Source: Streptomyces sp. V3I8
Lineage (GTDB): Bacteria; Actinomycetota; Actinomycetes; Streptomycetales; Streptomycetaceae
NCBI RefSeq assembly: GCF_030817535.1
Contig: NZ_JAUSZL010000002.1
Location: 3,348,001-3,412,000, forward strand
Direction of reading: 5' to 3'
DNA length: 64,000 nucleotides
The notes under the pieces were generated by a model. That model did no database searches and was not told the DNA's origin. It saw nothing but the letters and a program-made list of their open reading frames with translations. A program made the translations under genes and the position numbers. Shown here one piece after another: positions 51,560 to 59,792 of the stretch; position 1 is the first letter of the stretch; every line of letters starts with the position of its first letter.

Positions 51560-52912
51560 TCACAGCTCCCCCATCCGCCGGATGACCGGGGCCACCCGCT
51601 GCACCCCGTGCCGGTAGGCACCGCGGGCCGCCCGCCGCACGATCTGCCGGACGGGCCCCGGCTCCCGGTCCGCGTCGGGCGCCCCCGGCAGCGGGCTGCC
51701 GTCCGGCGCGAGGTGGTGGCGGGCGAGGATGCCGGGCAGGTAGCCGGGCGCGGTGGCGGGCGTGTAGTAGGGGGCGAGGGCGGGCAGCGGCTCGCCCGCG
51801 AGCAGCTCGGCGATGCGCTCGCGGGCCGCGTCGAAGGCCGTCGCGTACGAGCCGCCCTCCGCGGCAGAACCGCCGGCGGCGACGCCCTGCCGGGCGACCC
51901 ACCGCTCGTCGGGCGCCGGGACGTGCCCGTCGTCCAGCCGGTCCCAGGAGGCGAGGCAGCCGGAGCCGACGAAGTGGTGGTTGCCGAGCGACTCGCGCAC
52001 CCCGAGGTCGGTGAGGACCACGGTGGGGATGCGGCGGTGCAGCGACTCCAGCGCCGCCGTGGAGCTGACGGTGACCAGGAGGTCCGTACGGTCGAGGACC
52101 TCGCCCATGTGGCCGTACACGAGGCGGAAGTTGGCGGGCGGGCCGCCCGGGATCCGCTCCGCGAGGCGCTGGTAGGGCTGCTCCTCGATGTGCGTGGTGT
52201 GCTCGCCGGGCCTGGACCGCAGCTTCAGCAGGACCTCGCGCTCCGGGTGCAGCCTGGCGTGCCGGACGAGCCGGTTCAGCAGGTACGTACGGTCCTTGCG
52301 GCTCTCCGGCACGGAGGGCTGCGCGGCGAAGACGACCGTGTACGGGTCGTGCTTCTCGTACGGGTCGCCGCCGAGGAACGGCAGCGCGACCTCGGTCACC
52401 GAGGAGGCGTCGGCGCCCACTCCCTCGTACACGGCGGTGAACCGGTCCGCGTCCTGGCGGGAGTTGGCGAGGACGAGGTCCGCGCCGTGCCGCAGGAGCA
52501 GCCCGTCGGCGAGCTTCTCGTAGACGACGCCGACGTAGCCGGTGACGACCACGGGCCGCTTCGTGCGTCCCGTCGCCGCGCTCTCCCGCCACTGGTGGGA
52601 GAGCCCGTGCAGCATCGCCTGGACGCCGCCGCCCACCAGGGAGAGCACGAGGACGTCGTACGCGGCGTCCTCGCGGGCCATCTCGCGCAGGAACTCCACG
52701 GCGGTGACCTCCCGCAGGGAGTCCGCGCGGACGCCGACCTCGTCGAGCTGGCGGGCGGTCGGGGTGGCACGGCCCCTCAGGAGGTAGCCGTCGAGCGTGA
52801 TGTCCGCATCGGCCGGTGCGATGCGGTTCGCGGTGAGCGCGCCCCATTTCCACCGGGTGTCGGAATCGGCGAGGACGGCCACTCGCAGGGGTTTCGCGGT
52901 ACTTGCTGGCAC
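51560..52912 (-). CDS. Putative glycosyltransferase of the sialic-acid-type cluster (DUF6716-like)
   Basis: 450 residues. N-terminus RVAVLADSDTRWKWGALTANRIAP, then a GT-B-like pattern: DVLVLSLVGGGVQAMLHGLS, VVVTGYVGVVYEKLADGLLLRHGADLVLANS, VVFAAQPSVPESRKDRTYLLNRLVRHARLHPEREVLLKLR, and a C-terminal nucleotide-sugar-like block DLLVTVSSTAALESLHRRIPTVVLTDLGVRESL. First gene of the minus operon with neuA and neuB. TAGCGT lies seven bases before the GTG (leaderless). Role in polymer assembly inferred from context. Confidence 0.75.
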   Translation of the reverse strand: MPASTAKPLRVAVLADSDTRWKWGALTANRIAPADADITLDGYLLRGRATPTARQLDEVGVRADSLREVTAVEFLREMAREDAAYDVLVLSLVGGGVQAMLHGLSHQWRESAATGRTKRPVVVTGYVGVVYEKLADGLLLRHGADLVLANSRQDADRFTAVYEGVGADASSVTEVALPFLGGDPYEKHDPYTVVFAAQPSVPESRKDRTYLLNRLVRHARLHPEREVLLKLRSRPGEHTTHIEEQPYQRLAERIPGGPPANFRLVYGHMGEVLDRTDLLVTVSSTAALESLHRRIPTVVLTDLGVRESLGNHHFVGSGCLASWDRLDDGHVPAPDERWVARQGVAAGGSAAEGGSYATAFDAARERIAELLAGEPLPALAPYYTPATAPGYLPGILARHHLAPDGSPLPGAPDADREPGPVRQIVRRAARGAYRHGVQRVAPVIRRMGEL

Positions 52913-52919
52913 ACCGAAG

Positions 52920-52925
52920 ACGCTA
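52920..52925 (-). promoter_or_regulatory. -10 box of the neu operon
   Basis: TAGCGT on the minus strand, seven bases before the GTG at 52912; no clear -35. Confidence 0.45.
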
Positions 52926-53097
52926 GGAAGCTATTTCGATCCCCGGCCCAACCGGAATACAACAAAGGGTTAACAGCACATCGCCGAATGGCGTCACGGC
53001 CCCCGATCCGTCCGCAATAAGGTCTGGTTCACCATTCCGCCACGCGTCGTTCACCTGGTATCCCACCACCGGTCGAGACGAATGCCGGGGCGCCGCC

Positions 53098-53103
53098 TAA
53101 CGT
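53098..53103 (+). promoter_or_regulatory. -10 box of the divergent glycosyltransferase operon
   Basis: TAACGT, seven bases before the GTG at 53111; no clear -35. Confidence 0.45.
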
Positions 53104-53110
53104 CACACGG

Positions 53111-54088
53111 GTGGTCAAGCTCTCCGTCATCGTGCCGTTCTACAACGTGCAGCAATATGCGCCCGACACCCTGAGGAGTCTGCGTGCCAACGCACGTGAC
53201 GACTTCGAGTTCATCCTCGTCGACGACTGCTCCCGCGACGGGACGCCGGACATCCTCGCGCGCGCGGAGCGCGAGCTCCCGGGCGCGGTGCACGTCCGAC
53301 ACGAGAAGAACGGAGGGCTGGCCACCGCGCGCAACACAGGGATCGACGCGGCGCGTGGCGAGTACCTCACGTTCCTCGACGGGGACGACTGGCTCGCCCC
53401 CGGCTACTACGGTCAACTGCTCGCCTCCATCGAGGGCTTGGGCTGCGACTTCGTGCGCACGGACCATGTCCAGTGCACCGCGCGGGCTCGCAGCGTCCAC
53501 CGCGTGCCGTACGGCAGACGCGGTGTCGTGCTGGATCCGCGCGAGGCGATCCTGCCCGCCGACCGCTCCACGTCCGTCGACTACGCGTACGCGTGGGCCG
53601 GCATCTACCACCGCCGGCTGGCCGACCGGGGCCTGCTGCACTTCACCGACGGACTGCGCACGGCCGAGGACCGGCCGTGGATCTGGAAGCTGCACCGGGA
53701 GGCGGAGTCGTTCGCCACGGTGGGGCTGCTCGGTGTGTTCTACCGGCGCGGTGTCGCCTCCTCACTGACGCAGATCGGTGACGTACGGCAGCTGGATTTC
53801 ATTCGGGCGTTCGACCAGGTGATAAGCGAAACCGCGCAGGACCGGGACGCCGATAAACTCCTGCCGAAAGCCGTGCGGACCTACTGTGCAATTATTTCCC
53901 ATCACCTGGGATCCATCGAAAGGTTCGAGCCGGCCGTGGCACGGAAACTGAAGTCGATGAGTGCCGTCGCACTGCGGCGTATGCCGCAGGACGTCCTCGA
54001 CGACGCCCTCGACTCCATGGACCTGCAGCGCGCGACGCGGCTGCGCCGGCTGCGCCGCCGTCCCGCGGCGGCGGGGGTGTCCGCGTGA
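53111..54088 (+). CDS. Family 2 glycosyltransferase
   Basis: 325 residues, GT-A fold: LSVIVPFYNVQQYAPDTLRSL, FILVDDCSRDGTPDILA, NGGLATARNTGIDAARGEYLTFLDGDDWLAPGYY (DxD-type aspartates about residue 95), TAEDRPWIWKLH as the catalytic-base region. The C-terminal 100 residues are helical and basic. Soluble or membrane-associated enzyme adding one sugar of the surface polymer. GTG start, leaderless by the -10 spacing. Stop overlaps the next gene (GTGA). Confidence 0.9.
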   Translation: MVKLSVIVPFYNVQQYAPDTLRSLRANARDDFEFILVDDCSRDGTPDILARAERELPGAVHVRHEKNGGLATARNTGIDAARGEYLTFLDGDDWLAPGYYGQLLASIEGLGCDFVRTDHVQCTARARSVHRVPYGRRGVVLDPREAILPADRSTSVDYAYAWAGIYHRRLADRGLLHFTDGLRTAEDRPWIWKLHREAESFATVGLLGVFYRRGVASSLTQIGDVRQLDFIRAFDQVISETAQDRDADKLLPKAVRTYCAIISHHLGSIERFEPAVARKLKSMSAVALRRMPQDVLDDALDSMDLQRATRLRRLRRRPAAAGVSA

Positions 54089-55419
54089 GCACCCAGATCT
54101 TCATGGCGTCGACGCTGTACGGCACGGCGACGCTCGCCGCGGCCGTCGACGCCGGCTGCTTCCGCCCCGCGGACCGCCGCGTGCTGCTCGTCTCCAACAA
54201 CTCCGCGACGCCCGAGACGACACCCGGCGTCGACGAGATGCCCGGCTTCACGCAACTGCGCGGCCGGTTCGACGACGTGGTCTCGTGGAACGAGACCATC
54301 TCCCCGTTCCACCCGGGCGGCTGGGCCCCGCGGCCCGACGACGTACCCCTGTGGGAGCGGCACCTGCGGCTCGCCTGGGGGCTCGGCGACGACGACGTGG
54401 AACTGGTCGTCGAGTCGATCCAGGTGAACCCGGCGCTCGGTGTGACGCAGATCTTCACGGGCGCCCCCGTCACCGTCTACGCGGACGGCCTGATGAGTTA
54501 CGGCCCCACCCGCAGCAAGATCGACCCGCTGGTCGGCACCCGCATCGACCGCCTGCTCCACCTCGACCTGGTGCCGGGGCTCACCCCGCTGCTGCTCACG
54601 GAGTTCGGCGTCGGGCCGGAGATCGTGCCCACGGCCGCCTTCACCGACGTCCTCGCGCAACTCGTCAGGACGGGCGACGAACTGCCCGCCGTCGACGAAC
54701 CGGCCCTGCTGCTCGGCCAGTACCTCTCCGCCCTCGGCATCCTCACCGCCGAGGAGGAGGAGGACCTGCACGTCCGGATGCTCCAGGGCGCCGTCGCGCT
54801 CGGCCACGAGCGCCTGGTGTTCAAGCCGCACCCCAGCGCGCCGGCCCGCTGGTCGCGCGCCCTGGAGAAGGAGGCCGGGCGGATCGGCGCCGACCTCACG
54901 GTGCTCGACACCCCGGTCCTCGCCGAGGTGCTCTACCAGCGGATGCGTCCCGCGCTGGTGGTCGGCTGCTTCTCCACCGCGCTGCTCACCGCCTCCGCGC
55001 TGTACGGCCTGCCCGTCGCCCGCATCGGCACGGAGCCGCTCCTCGAACGCCTCACCCCGTACGAGAACAGCAACCGCGTCCCGGTCACGATCGTGGACGC
55101 CCTGCTGCCCGAGCTCACCGACCGCGCGGCGGTCGCCGGGCAGCGCCCGGGCATGGGCCCGGACGAACTGGGCGAGCTGGTACGGGCCGTGGGCTTCGCG
55201 ATGCAGCCCAAGATCTACCCGGACAGCCGGCCGGACGCCGAGCGCTACCTGACGCGCCGTCTGGACGCGGACACCTGGCGGTACTTCAAGCGGCGGCGCC
55301 TCACCTCGCTGGGCCTCCCCGGCGCGGTGCCGGCCCAGCTCGCCTTCATCCCGCGCAACGCGACCGTACGGCGGGTGGCCAAGCGCGCCCGGTCCTTCAA
55401 GAGGGCGACGCTCGGATGA
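54085..55419 (+). CDS. Polysialyltransferase-family glycosyltransferase
   Basis: 444 residues, resembling alpha-2,8-polysialyltransferase (POLYST) proteins: IFMASTLYGTATLAAAVDAG at the N-terminus, VESIQVNPALGVTQIFTGAP, VYADGLMSYGPTR, LVFKPHPSAPARWSRALEKEA (conserved HP motif), VLDTPVLAEVLYQRMRPALVVGCFSTALLTASALYG (SxxS/T CMP-sugar region). Basic C-terminus (residues 415-444). Overlaps both neighbours by four bases, so the three plus-strand genes are one operon. Expected to polymerise CMP-activated nonulosonic acid. Confidence 0.85.
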   Translation: MSTQIFMASTLYGTATLAAAVDAGCFRPADRRVLLVSNNSATPETTPGVDEMPGFTQLRGRFDDVVSWNETISPFHPGGWAPRPDDVPLWERHLRLAWGLGDDDVELVVESIQVNPALGVTQIFTGAPVTVYADGLMSYGPTRSKIDPLVGTRIDRLLHLDLVPGLTPLLLTEFGVGPEIVPTAAFTDVLAQLVRTGDELPAVDEPALLLGQYLSALGILTAEEEEDLHVRMLQGAVALGHERLVFKPHPSAPARWSRALEKEAGRIGADLTVLDTPVLAEVLYQRMRPALVVGCFSTALLTASALYGLPVARIGTEPLLERLTPYENSNRVPVTIVDALLPELTDRAAVAGQRPGMGPDELGELVRAVGFAMQPKIYPDSRPDAERYLTRRLDADTWRYFKRRRLTSLGLPGAVPAQLAFIPRNATVRRVAKRARSFKRATLG

Positions 55420-56594
55420 GCACCGTGAACTCGCCGCCCGCCCCCGCGTCCTGCGCCGGGACCGAGGCCGGCGACAGTCCACCCGTCCCGCCCCGGATAC
55501 TCCCGCCGAAGCGCGTACCGCGGCTGCGCGCGCTCGACGGGCTCCGGCTGATCGCCGCGCTGATGGTCGCCGCGTACCACTACGGCGGCCGGGGCGGCGA
55601 GGTGACCGGGGCCTGGGGCAGCTCGGCGCGGCTGCAGTTCCCCACGCTGCACACGTGGTTCGCGTACGGCTGTCTGGGCGTGCAGGTCTTCTTCGTGATC
55701 AGCGGCTTCGTGATCTGCATGAGCGGCTGGGGGCGGACCCTGCGCTCGTTCTTCGCCTCGCGGGCCTCACGGCTGCTGCCGTCGTACTGGGCGGCGGTCG
55801 TCCTCGTCACGGCCGTCTTCGCACTGCCCGTGGTCGCGTACGAGGCCGTCTCGCCCAGCGACGCGCTGGTGAACCTCACGCTCATGCAGCAGCCGCTCGG
55901 CGCCGACCGGGTGCTCGGGGTCTGCTGGACGCTGTGGGCGGAGGTCCGCTTCTACGCGCTGTTCGCGCTGTGCGTCGTCCTGCCGGGGGCGACCCGGCAG
56001 CGCGTGATCCTGTTCTGCGCGGGCTGGACGCTCGCAGCGGCGATCGCGCAGGCCGCGCACGAACCGCTGCTCGACCTGGTCCTGATGCCCCAGTACGCGC
56101 CGTTCTTCATCGGCGGCATCGGCCTCTACCTGGTCCACCGCGACCGGCGGGACGCGTACGCCTGGGGCGTCGTGGGCGTCAGCTGGCTGATCGGCCAGCA
56201 CTACGCGGTGGCGGAGCTGTGGCACGCGCCGGATCCGCGGTTCTTCTCGTACCGGACCTCGGCCGGGATCATCCTCGTCGTCACGCTCGGCTTCCTGGCG
56301 GTCGCCGCGATCGCGCTGGGCCGGCTGAACCGGGCCGACTGGCCCTGGCTGACGGTGGCCGGGGCGCTGACGTACCCCTTCTACCTGGTCCACGAGCACC
56401 TGGGCTGGGTCGCCATCAGGGCCTACCACCAGGGCCTGGGCATCCCGTCGTACGCGACGGCGCCGCTCACGGTGGTGACGATGCTGGTCCTGGCGTGGCT
56501 GCTGAACCACTACGTGGAGGACCGGCTGGCCCCCCGGCTGCGCTCGGCGCTGTCCCGTCCGCGCGAGGCGTCCCCGGCGTCGCCCACGCGCTGA
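55416..56594 (+). CDS. Acyltransferase-3 family membrane protein
   Basis: 392 residues and about ten helices. Family pattern: RLRALDGLRLIAALMVAAYHYGG (catalytic His about residue 60), FAYGCLGVQVFFVISGFVICMS, FFASRASRLLPSYWAAVVLV, CWTLWAEVRFYALFALC, and YPFYLVHEHLGWV near the end. Transfers acyl (often acetyl) groups to extracellular sugars. The operon context points to O-acetylation of the nonulosonic-acid polymer, as happens in sialic acid capsules. Confidence 0.9.
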   Translation: MSTVNSPPAPASCAGTEAGDSPPVPPRILPPKRVPRLRALDGLRLIAALMVAAYHYGGRGGEVTGAWGSSARLQFPTLHTWFAYGCLGVQVFFVISGFVICMSGWGRTLRSFFASRASRLLPSYWAAVVLVTAVFALPVVAYEAVSPSDALVNLTLMQQPLGADRVLGVCWTLWAEVRFYALFALCVVLPGATRQRVILFCAGWTLAAAIAQAAHEPLLDLVLMPQYAPFFIGGIGLYLVHRDRRDAYAWGVVGVSWLIGQHYAVAELWHAPDPRFFSYRTSAGIILVVTLGFLAVAAIALGRLNRADWPWLTVAGALTYPFYLVHEHLGWVAIRAYHQGLGIPSYATAPLTVVTMLVLAWLLNHYVEDRLAPRLRSALSRPREASPASPTR

Positions 56595-56779
56595 ACCTCC
56601 GCCAGGATCTCCCCGAGCGCGTCGCCGGCCTCCTCGACGAGGCCGGCGAGTTCGGACATCCGCCGCGCCAGCTCGGCCCGAGCGGCGGGGTCGGGCACGA
56701 ACCCGGCCAGCGGGTCGGCCGGGTGGGCCGGGTGGGCCGGGTGGGCCGGGTCCGGGCGGTCCGGTTCAGCCGATGCCAT
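56510..56779 (-). CDS. Small hypothetical protein downstream of TetR
   Basis: 89 residues: an N-terminal low-complexity run (HPAHPAHPADP from 9-bp DNA repeats), an amphipathic helix AARAELARRMSELAGLVEEAGDALGEILAEVQ, and a polar tail. The ATG overlaps the TetR stop by 14 bases, and the end runs 85 bases antisense into the acyltransferase gene. The helical core looks protein-like and coupled to TetR, but no family is recognised, and it could be spurious. Confidence 0.45.
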   Translation of the reverse strand: MASAEPDRPDPAHPAHPAHPADPLAGFVPDPAARAELARRMSELAGLVEEAGDALGEILAEVQRVGDAGDASRGRDSAERSRGASRSST

Positions 56780-57407
56780 AGCGGGCCCCGATTCCGGTCA
56801 GCAGCAGCATGAGGCCTTCCTCGTAGTTCTCGTCGTAGCCCTCGAAGATCGTGGTGCCCGCGGCCGCCGACAGGGGGAAGTCCGCGAGCATCCGCGCGCG
56901 GGCGGCCACGTCGAACCCCTCGCGGCGCTCCCCCGGCAGCGGATACACGCCCTGCTCCTCGGTGACGAAGCCCAGGGTGTACAGGTACACGGTGGTGAAG
57001 GCGTGCACCGCCTGCCGCAGTGTGAAACCGGCGTCCACCAGGGCGCGCAGGTTCTCCTCCATCTGCACGGCGTGCTCGGTGCCGGTGAAGCGGGAGCCGC
57101 TGAACACCTTGGCCCCGTCGCGGTAGCCCAGCAGCGCCGTGCGCAGGCCCCGGTTGGCCAGGACCAGGCGCTCGCGCCAGTCCGCGTCCGGCGGGATCGA
57201 GGTGCCGGCGATCATCCGCCGGTACATGAGCGTCGCCATCTCGTCCAGCAGCGCCTGCTTGTCCTTGAAGTGCCAGTAGAGGGCCGGCGCCTTGACGTCC
57301 AGCTCCCGGGCGATGGCCCGCAGGCTGAGCCCTTCGAGGCCGACCTCGTTCAGCAGACGCAACGCCGTGTCGGCCACCAGCGCTCGGTCGATCTTCCCCA
57401 CAGCCAC
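56766..57407 (-). CDS. TetR-family repressor (tetracycline-repressor class)
   Basis: 213 residues. Helix-turn-helix ALVADTALRLLNEVGLEGLSLRAIARELDVKAPALYWHFKDK (residues 9-50) and a TetR_C domain (RFTGTEHAVQMEENLRALVDAGFTLRQAVHAFTTVYLYTLGFVTEEQ). This is the TetR class proper, usually controlling a divergent resistance or oxidoreductase gene, here the FAD monooxygenase. Minus-strand TAGGGT ends six bases before the GTG (leaderless) with TTGTCA 16 bases further up; two CTTAAC/GTTAAG operators flank and follow. Confidence 0.9.
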   Translation of the reverse strand: MAVGKIDRALVADTALRLLNEVGLEGLSLRAIARELDVKAPALYWHFKDKQALLDEMATLMYRRMIAGTSIPPDADWRERLVLANRGLRTALLGYRDGAKVFSGSRFTGTEHAVQMEENLRALVDAGFTLRQAVHAFTTVYLYTLGFVTEEQGVYPLPGERREGFDVAARARMLADFPLSAAAGTTIFEGYDENYEEGLMLLLTGIGARYGIG

Positions 57408-57440
57408 GCTCGCACCCTATCCGGCGGTCCCCCCTTGACA

Positions 57441-57457
57441 ACTTAACGCCGTTAAGT
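57441..57457. promoter_or_regulatory. TetR operator 1
   Basis: ACTTAAC, three bases, GTTAAGT: perfect 7-bp arms. It lies directly after TTGACA (57435-57440) and before TACATC (57457-57462), so it fills the -35/-10 spacer of the monooxygenase promoter. Confidence 0.75.
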
Positions 57458-57470
57458 ACATCCTCGACCC

Positions 57471-59045
57471 ATGGAACTTAACAGCGTTAAGGAACCGGTC
57501 GGCGTCCTGGTCGTGGGCGCCGGACCCACCGGACTCGCCCTCGCGCTCGACCTCGCCCGGCACGGGGTGCGCGCCCTCGTCGTGGAGCGGTCCGCCGCCC
57601 TCTTCCCGGGCTCGCGGGGCAAGGGCATCCAGCCGCGCACGCAGGAGGTCTTCGACGACTTCGGCGTACTGGACGCGCTGCGGGCGAGCGGCGGCCAGTA
57701 CCCCGTCGGCATGATCTGGAAGGACGGCCGACGGCAGGGCGAGCACCGGATGTTCGACGAGGTGGCGGCGACGGAGGCCGAACCGTACGCGGGCAGCGCG
57801 CTGATGGTGCCGCAGTGGCGGACGCAGGAGATCCTGTTCGCCCGGCTGGAGGAGCTGGGCGGGAGCGTCGCCTTCGGCCGGGAACTGGCGGGTCTCGTCC
57901 AGGACGCCGACGGCGTGACGGCGACCTTCACGGACGGCGCCCCCGTGCGCGCCCGCTACGCCGTCGCCGCGGACGGCGGCCGCTCCGCGGTCCGGCGCGC
58001 CCTCGGCATCGGCATGACCGGCGAGACGGTGGACCCGGCCCCGGCCCTGGTCGCGGACATCCGCGTCACCGGACTCGACCGCGACAACTGGCACTTCTTC
58101 CCGCCCACCGACGGCGCGGGCGGAGGCGCGGGCGGCGGAGGCGGAGGCGGCACGGGCGGCAGCGGAGGCGGTCACGCCGGCCTCCTCGCGATCTGCCCCC
58201 TCCCCCGCACCGAGGACTTCCAGCTGATGGCCGGCTTCGCGGATCCGGCCGCCGAGCCGGACCTGTCCCTCGACGGCATCCGCAAGCTGGTCGCCACCCG
58301 GACCCATCTCACCGAGGACGACGTGACCGAGGTCCGCTGGGCCTCCGACTTCCGGCCGCGCGCCGCGCTGGCGGACCGCTTCCGGCAGGGCCGGGTGTTC
58401 CTGGCGGGCGACGCGGCCCACATCCACTCACCGGCCGGCGGCCAGGGCCTCAACACCAGCGTCCAGGACGCCTACAACCTGGCCTGGAAGTTCGCGGCCG
58501 TACTGCGCGGGAACGCCCCGGCCGCCCTCCTCGACTCGTACGAGGAGGAGCGGCGGCCCGTCGCCGCGCAGATGCTGGGCCTGTCCACCGGCGTGCACCG
58601 CGGCGAGGTCCGGCGCGGGGCGGCCACCCAGCAGCTCGGCCTCGGCTACCGGGGCTCCCCGCTCACGGTGGAGACGCGCACCGACCTGCCGGAGGAGGCC
58701 CTGCGTGCGGGCGACCGCGCGCCGGACGGCATCCGCGGCGGCGTCCGCCTCTTCGACGCCTTCCGGGGCCCGCACTGGACGCTGCTCGCGGTCGGCACGG
58801 ACACCGGGGTGCCGGACCTCCCCGGCGCCCGCACGGTCCGCGTTCCCGCGTACGAGGCGTACGGGGCCGGGCTGTTCCTCGTCCGGCCCGACGGGTACGT
58901 GGGCTGGGCGGGCGGGTCCGCCCGAGAACTCGCGCGGTACGCGGCACTCGTGGGCCTCGCGCTCCCCGGCCCCGCCGGGAACTCCGCCCGGACCGAGGAG
59001 GCCAGGGGCCGGACCGGGAGCGGACCCGGAGCGGACCGGGGCTAG
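57471..59045 (+). CDS. FAD-dependent aromatic monooxygenase
   Basis: 524 residues, class A flavoprotein hydroxylase (PHBH/rifampicin monooxygenase-like). FAD site VLVVGAGPTGLALALDLARHG (residues 10-30), DG motif region VAADGGRSAVRRALGI, GD motif VFLAGDAAHIHSP at about 305-318, and a C-terminal thioredoxin-like remnant. Residues about 216-236 are an almost pure Gly run with a few Ala/Ser/Thr, inserted in a loop. Start ATG is nine bases after a TACATC -10 box (leaderless) under two TetR operators. Likely hydroxylates an aromatic antibiotic or metabolite sensed by the TetR. Confidence 0.92.
   Translation: MELNSVKEPVGVLVVGAGPTGLALALDLARHGVRALVVERSAALFPGSRGKGIQPRTQEVFDDFGVLDALRASGGQYPVGMIWKDGRRQGEHRMFDEVAATEAEPYAGSALMVPQWRTQEILFARLEELGGSVAFGRELAGLVQDADGVTATFTDGAPVRARYAVAADGGRSAVRRALGIGMTGETVDPAPALVADIRVTGLDRDNWHFFPPTDGAGGGAGGGGGGGTGGSGGGHAGLLAICPLPRTEDFQLMAGFADPAAEPDLSLDGIRKLVATRTHLTEDDVTEVRWASDFRPRAALADRFRQGRVFLAGDAAHIHSPAGGQGLNTSVQDAYNLAWKFAAVLRGNAPAALLDSYEEERRPVAAQMLGLSTGVHRGEVRRGAATQQLGLGYRGSPLTVETRTDLPEEALRAGDRAPDGIRGGVRLFDAFRGPHWTLLAVGTDTGVPDLPGARTVRVPAYEAYGAGLFLVRPDGYVGWAGGSARELARYAALVGLALPGPAGNSARTEEARGRTGSGPGADRG
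57476..57492. promoter_or_regulatory. TetR operator 2, inside the coding start
   Basis: ACTTAAC, three bases, GTTAAGG: matches operator 1 except the last base. It overlaps codons 2-7 of the monooxygenase (reading ELNSVK), 35 bases centre to centre from operator 1. Confidence 0.72.
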
Positions 59046-59698
59046 ACCGAGGAGGCCAGGGACAGTTTGACGGCGAAGCCCAGGAAGAGCGCGCCGGCGG
59101 CGGAGGTGGCTCCCGCGGAGAGCCGCCGGCGCCGCCGGAAGGCCGCCGCCAGCCTCGTCCCGCCGAATATCAGCGCGCTCAGGTAGAGGAAGCTCGCCAG
59201 CTGGGCGAAGACGCCGAGCACGACGAAGGACAGGGCCGGGTACGCGTATCCGGGATCCACGAACTGCACGAAGAAGGCGACGAAGAACAGGATCGCCTTC
59301 GGGTTGAACAGACTGATGACCAGCGCCCGCCGGAAGGGCCGCTCCTCCGCGACGGCCGGGGCGGCGGCCTGCGCGGCCTCGTCCCGCTCGCCCCGGGTCC
59401 GCCACATCTGCCACGCGGCCCGCAGCATCCCGAACGCCAGCCAGGTCAGGTATCCGGCGCCCACGTACTTGACGATCCCGAACAGCAGGGAGTTGGCCTG
59501 CAGCAGCGACGCGACACCGGCCGCCGACAGGGTCATCAGCACGGCGTCGCCGCACCAGACGCCCGCGGAGGCCCGGTACCCGGTCCTGATGCCCCGGCGC
59601 GCGGCGACGGACAGCACATAGAGCGAATTCGGTCCCGGCAGCAGCACGATCAGCACGAGACCCACGAGATAGGTGGGGAGGTCGGTCACACCAAGCAT
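59042..59698 (-). CDS. LysE-family exporter
   Basis: 218 residues, LysE/RhtB/LeuE family: LPTYLVGLVLIVLLPGPNSLYVLSVAARRGIRTGYRASAGVW at the N-terminus (conserved PGPN), DAVLMTLSAAGVASLL, YVGAGYLTWLAFGMLRAAW, and ISLFNPKAILFFVAFFVQFV. Six helices. The start is the ATG at 59698; the longer frame adds non-membrane residues. Its stop overlaps the convergent monooxygenase stop by four bases. Exports amino acids or similar small molecules. Confidence 0.9.
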   Translation of the reverse strand: MLGVTDLPTYLVGLVLIVLLPGPNSLYVLSVAARRGIRTGYRASAGVWCGDAVLMTLSAAGVASLLQANSLLFGIVKYVGAGYLTWLAFGMLRAAWQMWRTRGERDEAAQAAAPAVAEERPFRRALVISLFNPKAILFFVAFFVQFVDPGYAYPALSFVVLGVFAQLASFLYLSALIFGGTRLAAAFRRRRRLSAGATSAAGALFLGFAVKLSLASSV

Positions 59699-59792
59699 GG
59701 GAAGCAGTGTCGCACTCGGGTACGACACAATGCCGCGTGGTTCGCGATCGGGTCCGTGGGGGAACCAGTCCGGTGAGTGGCGGGGAGTTCGG

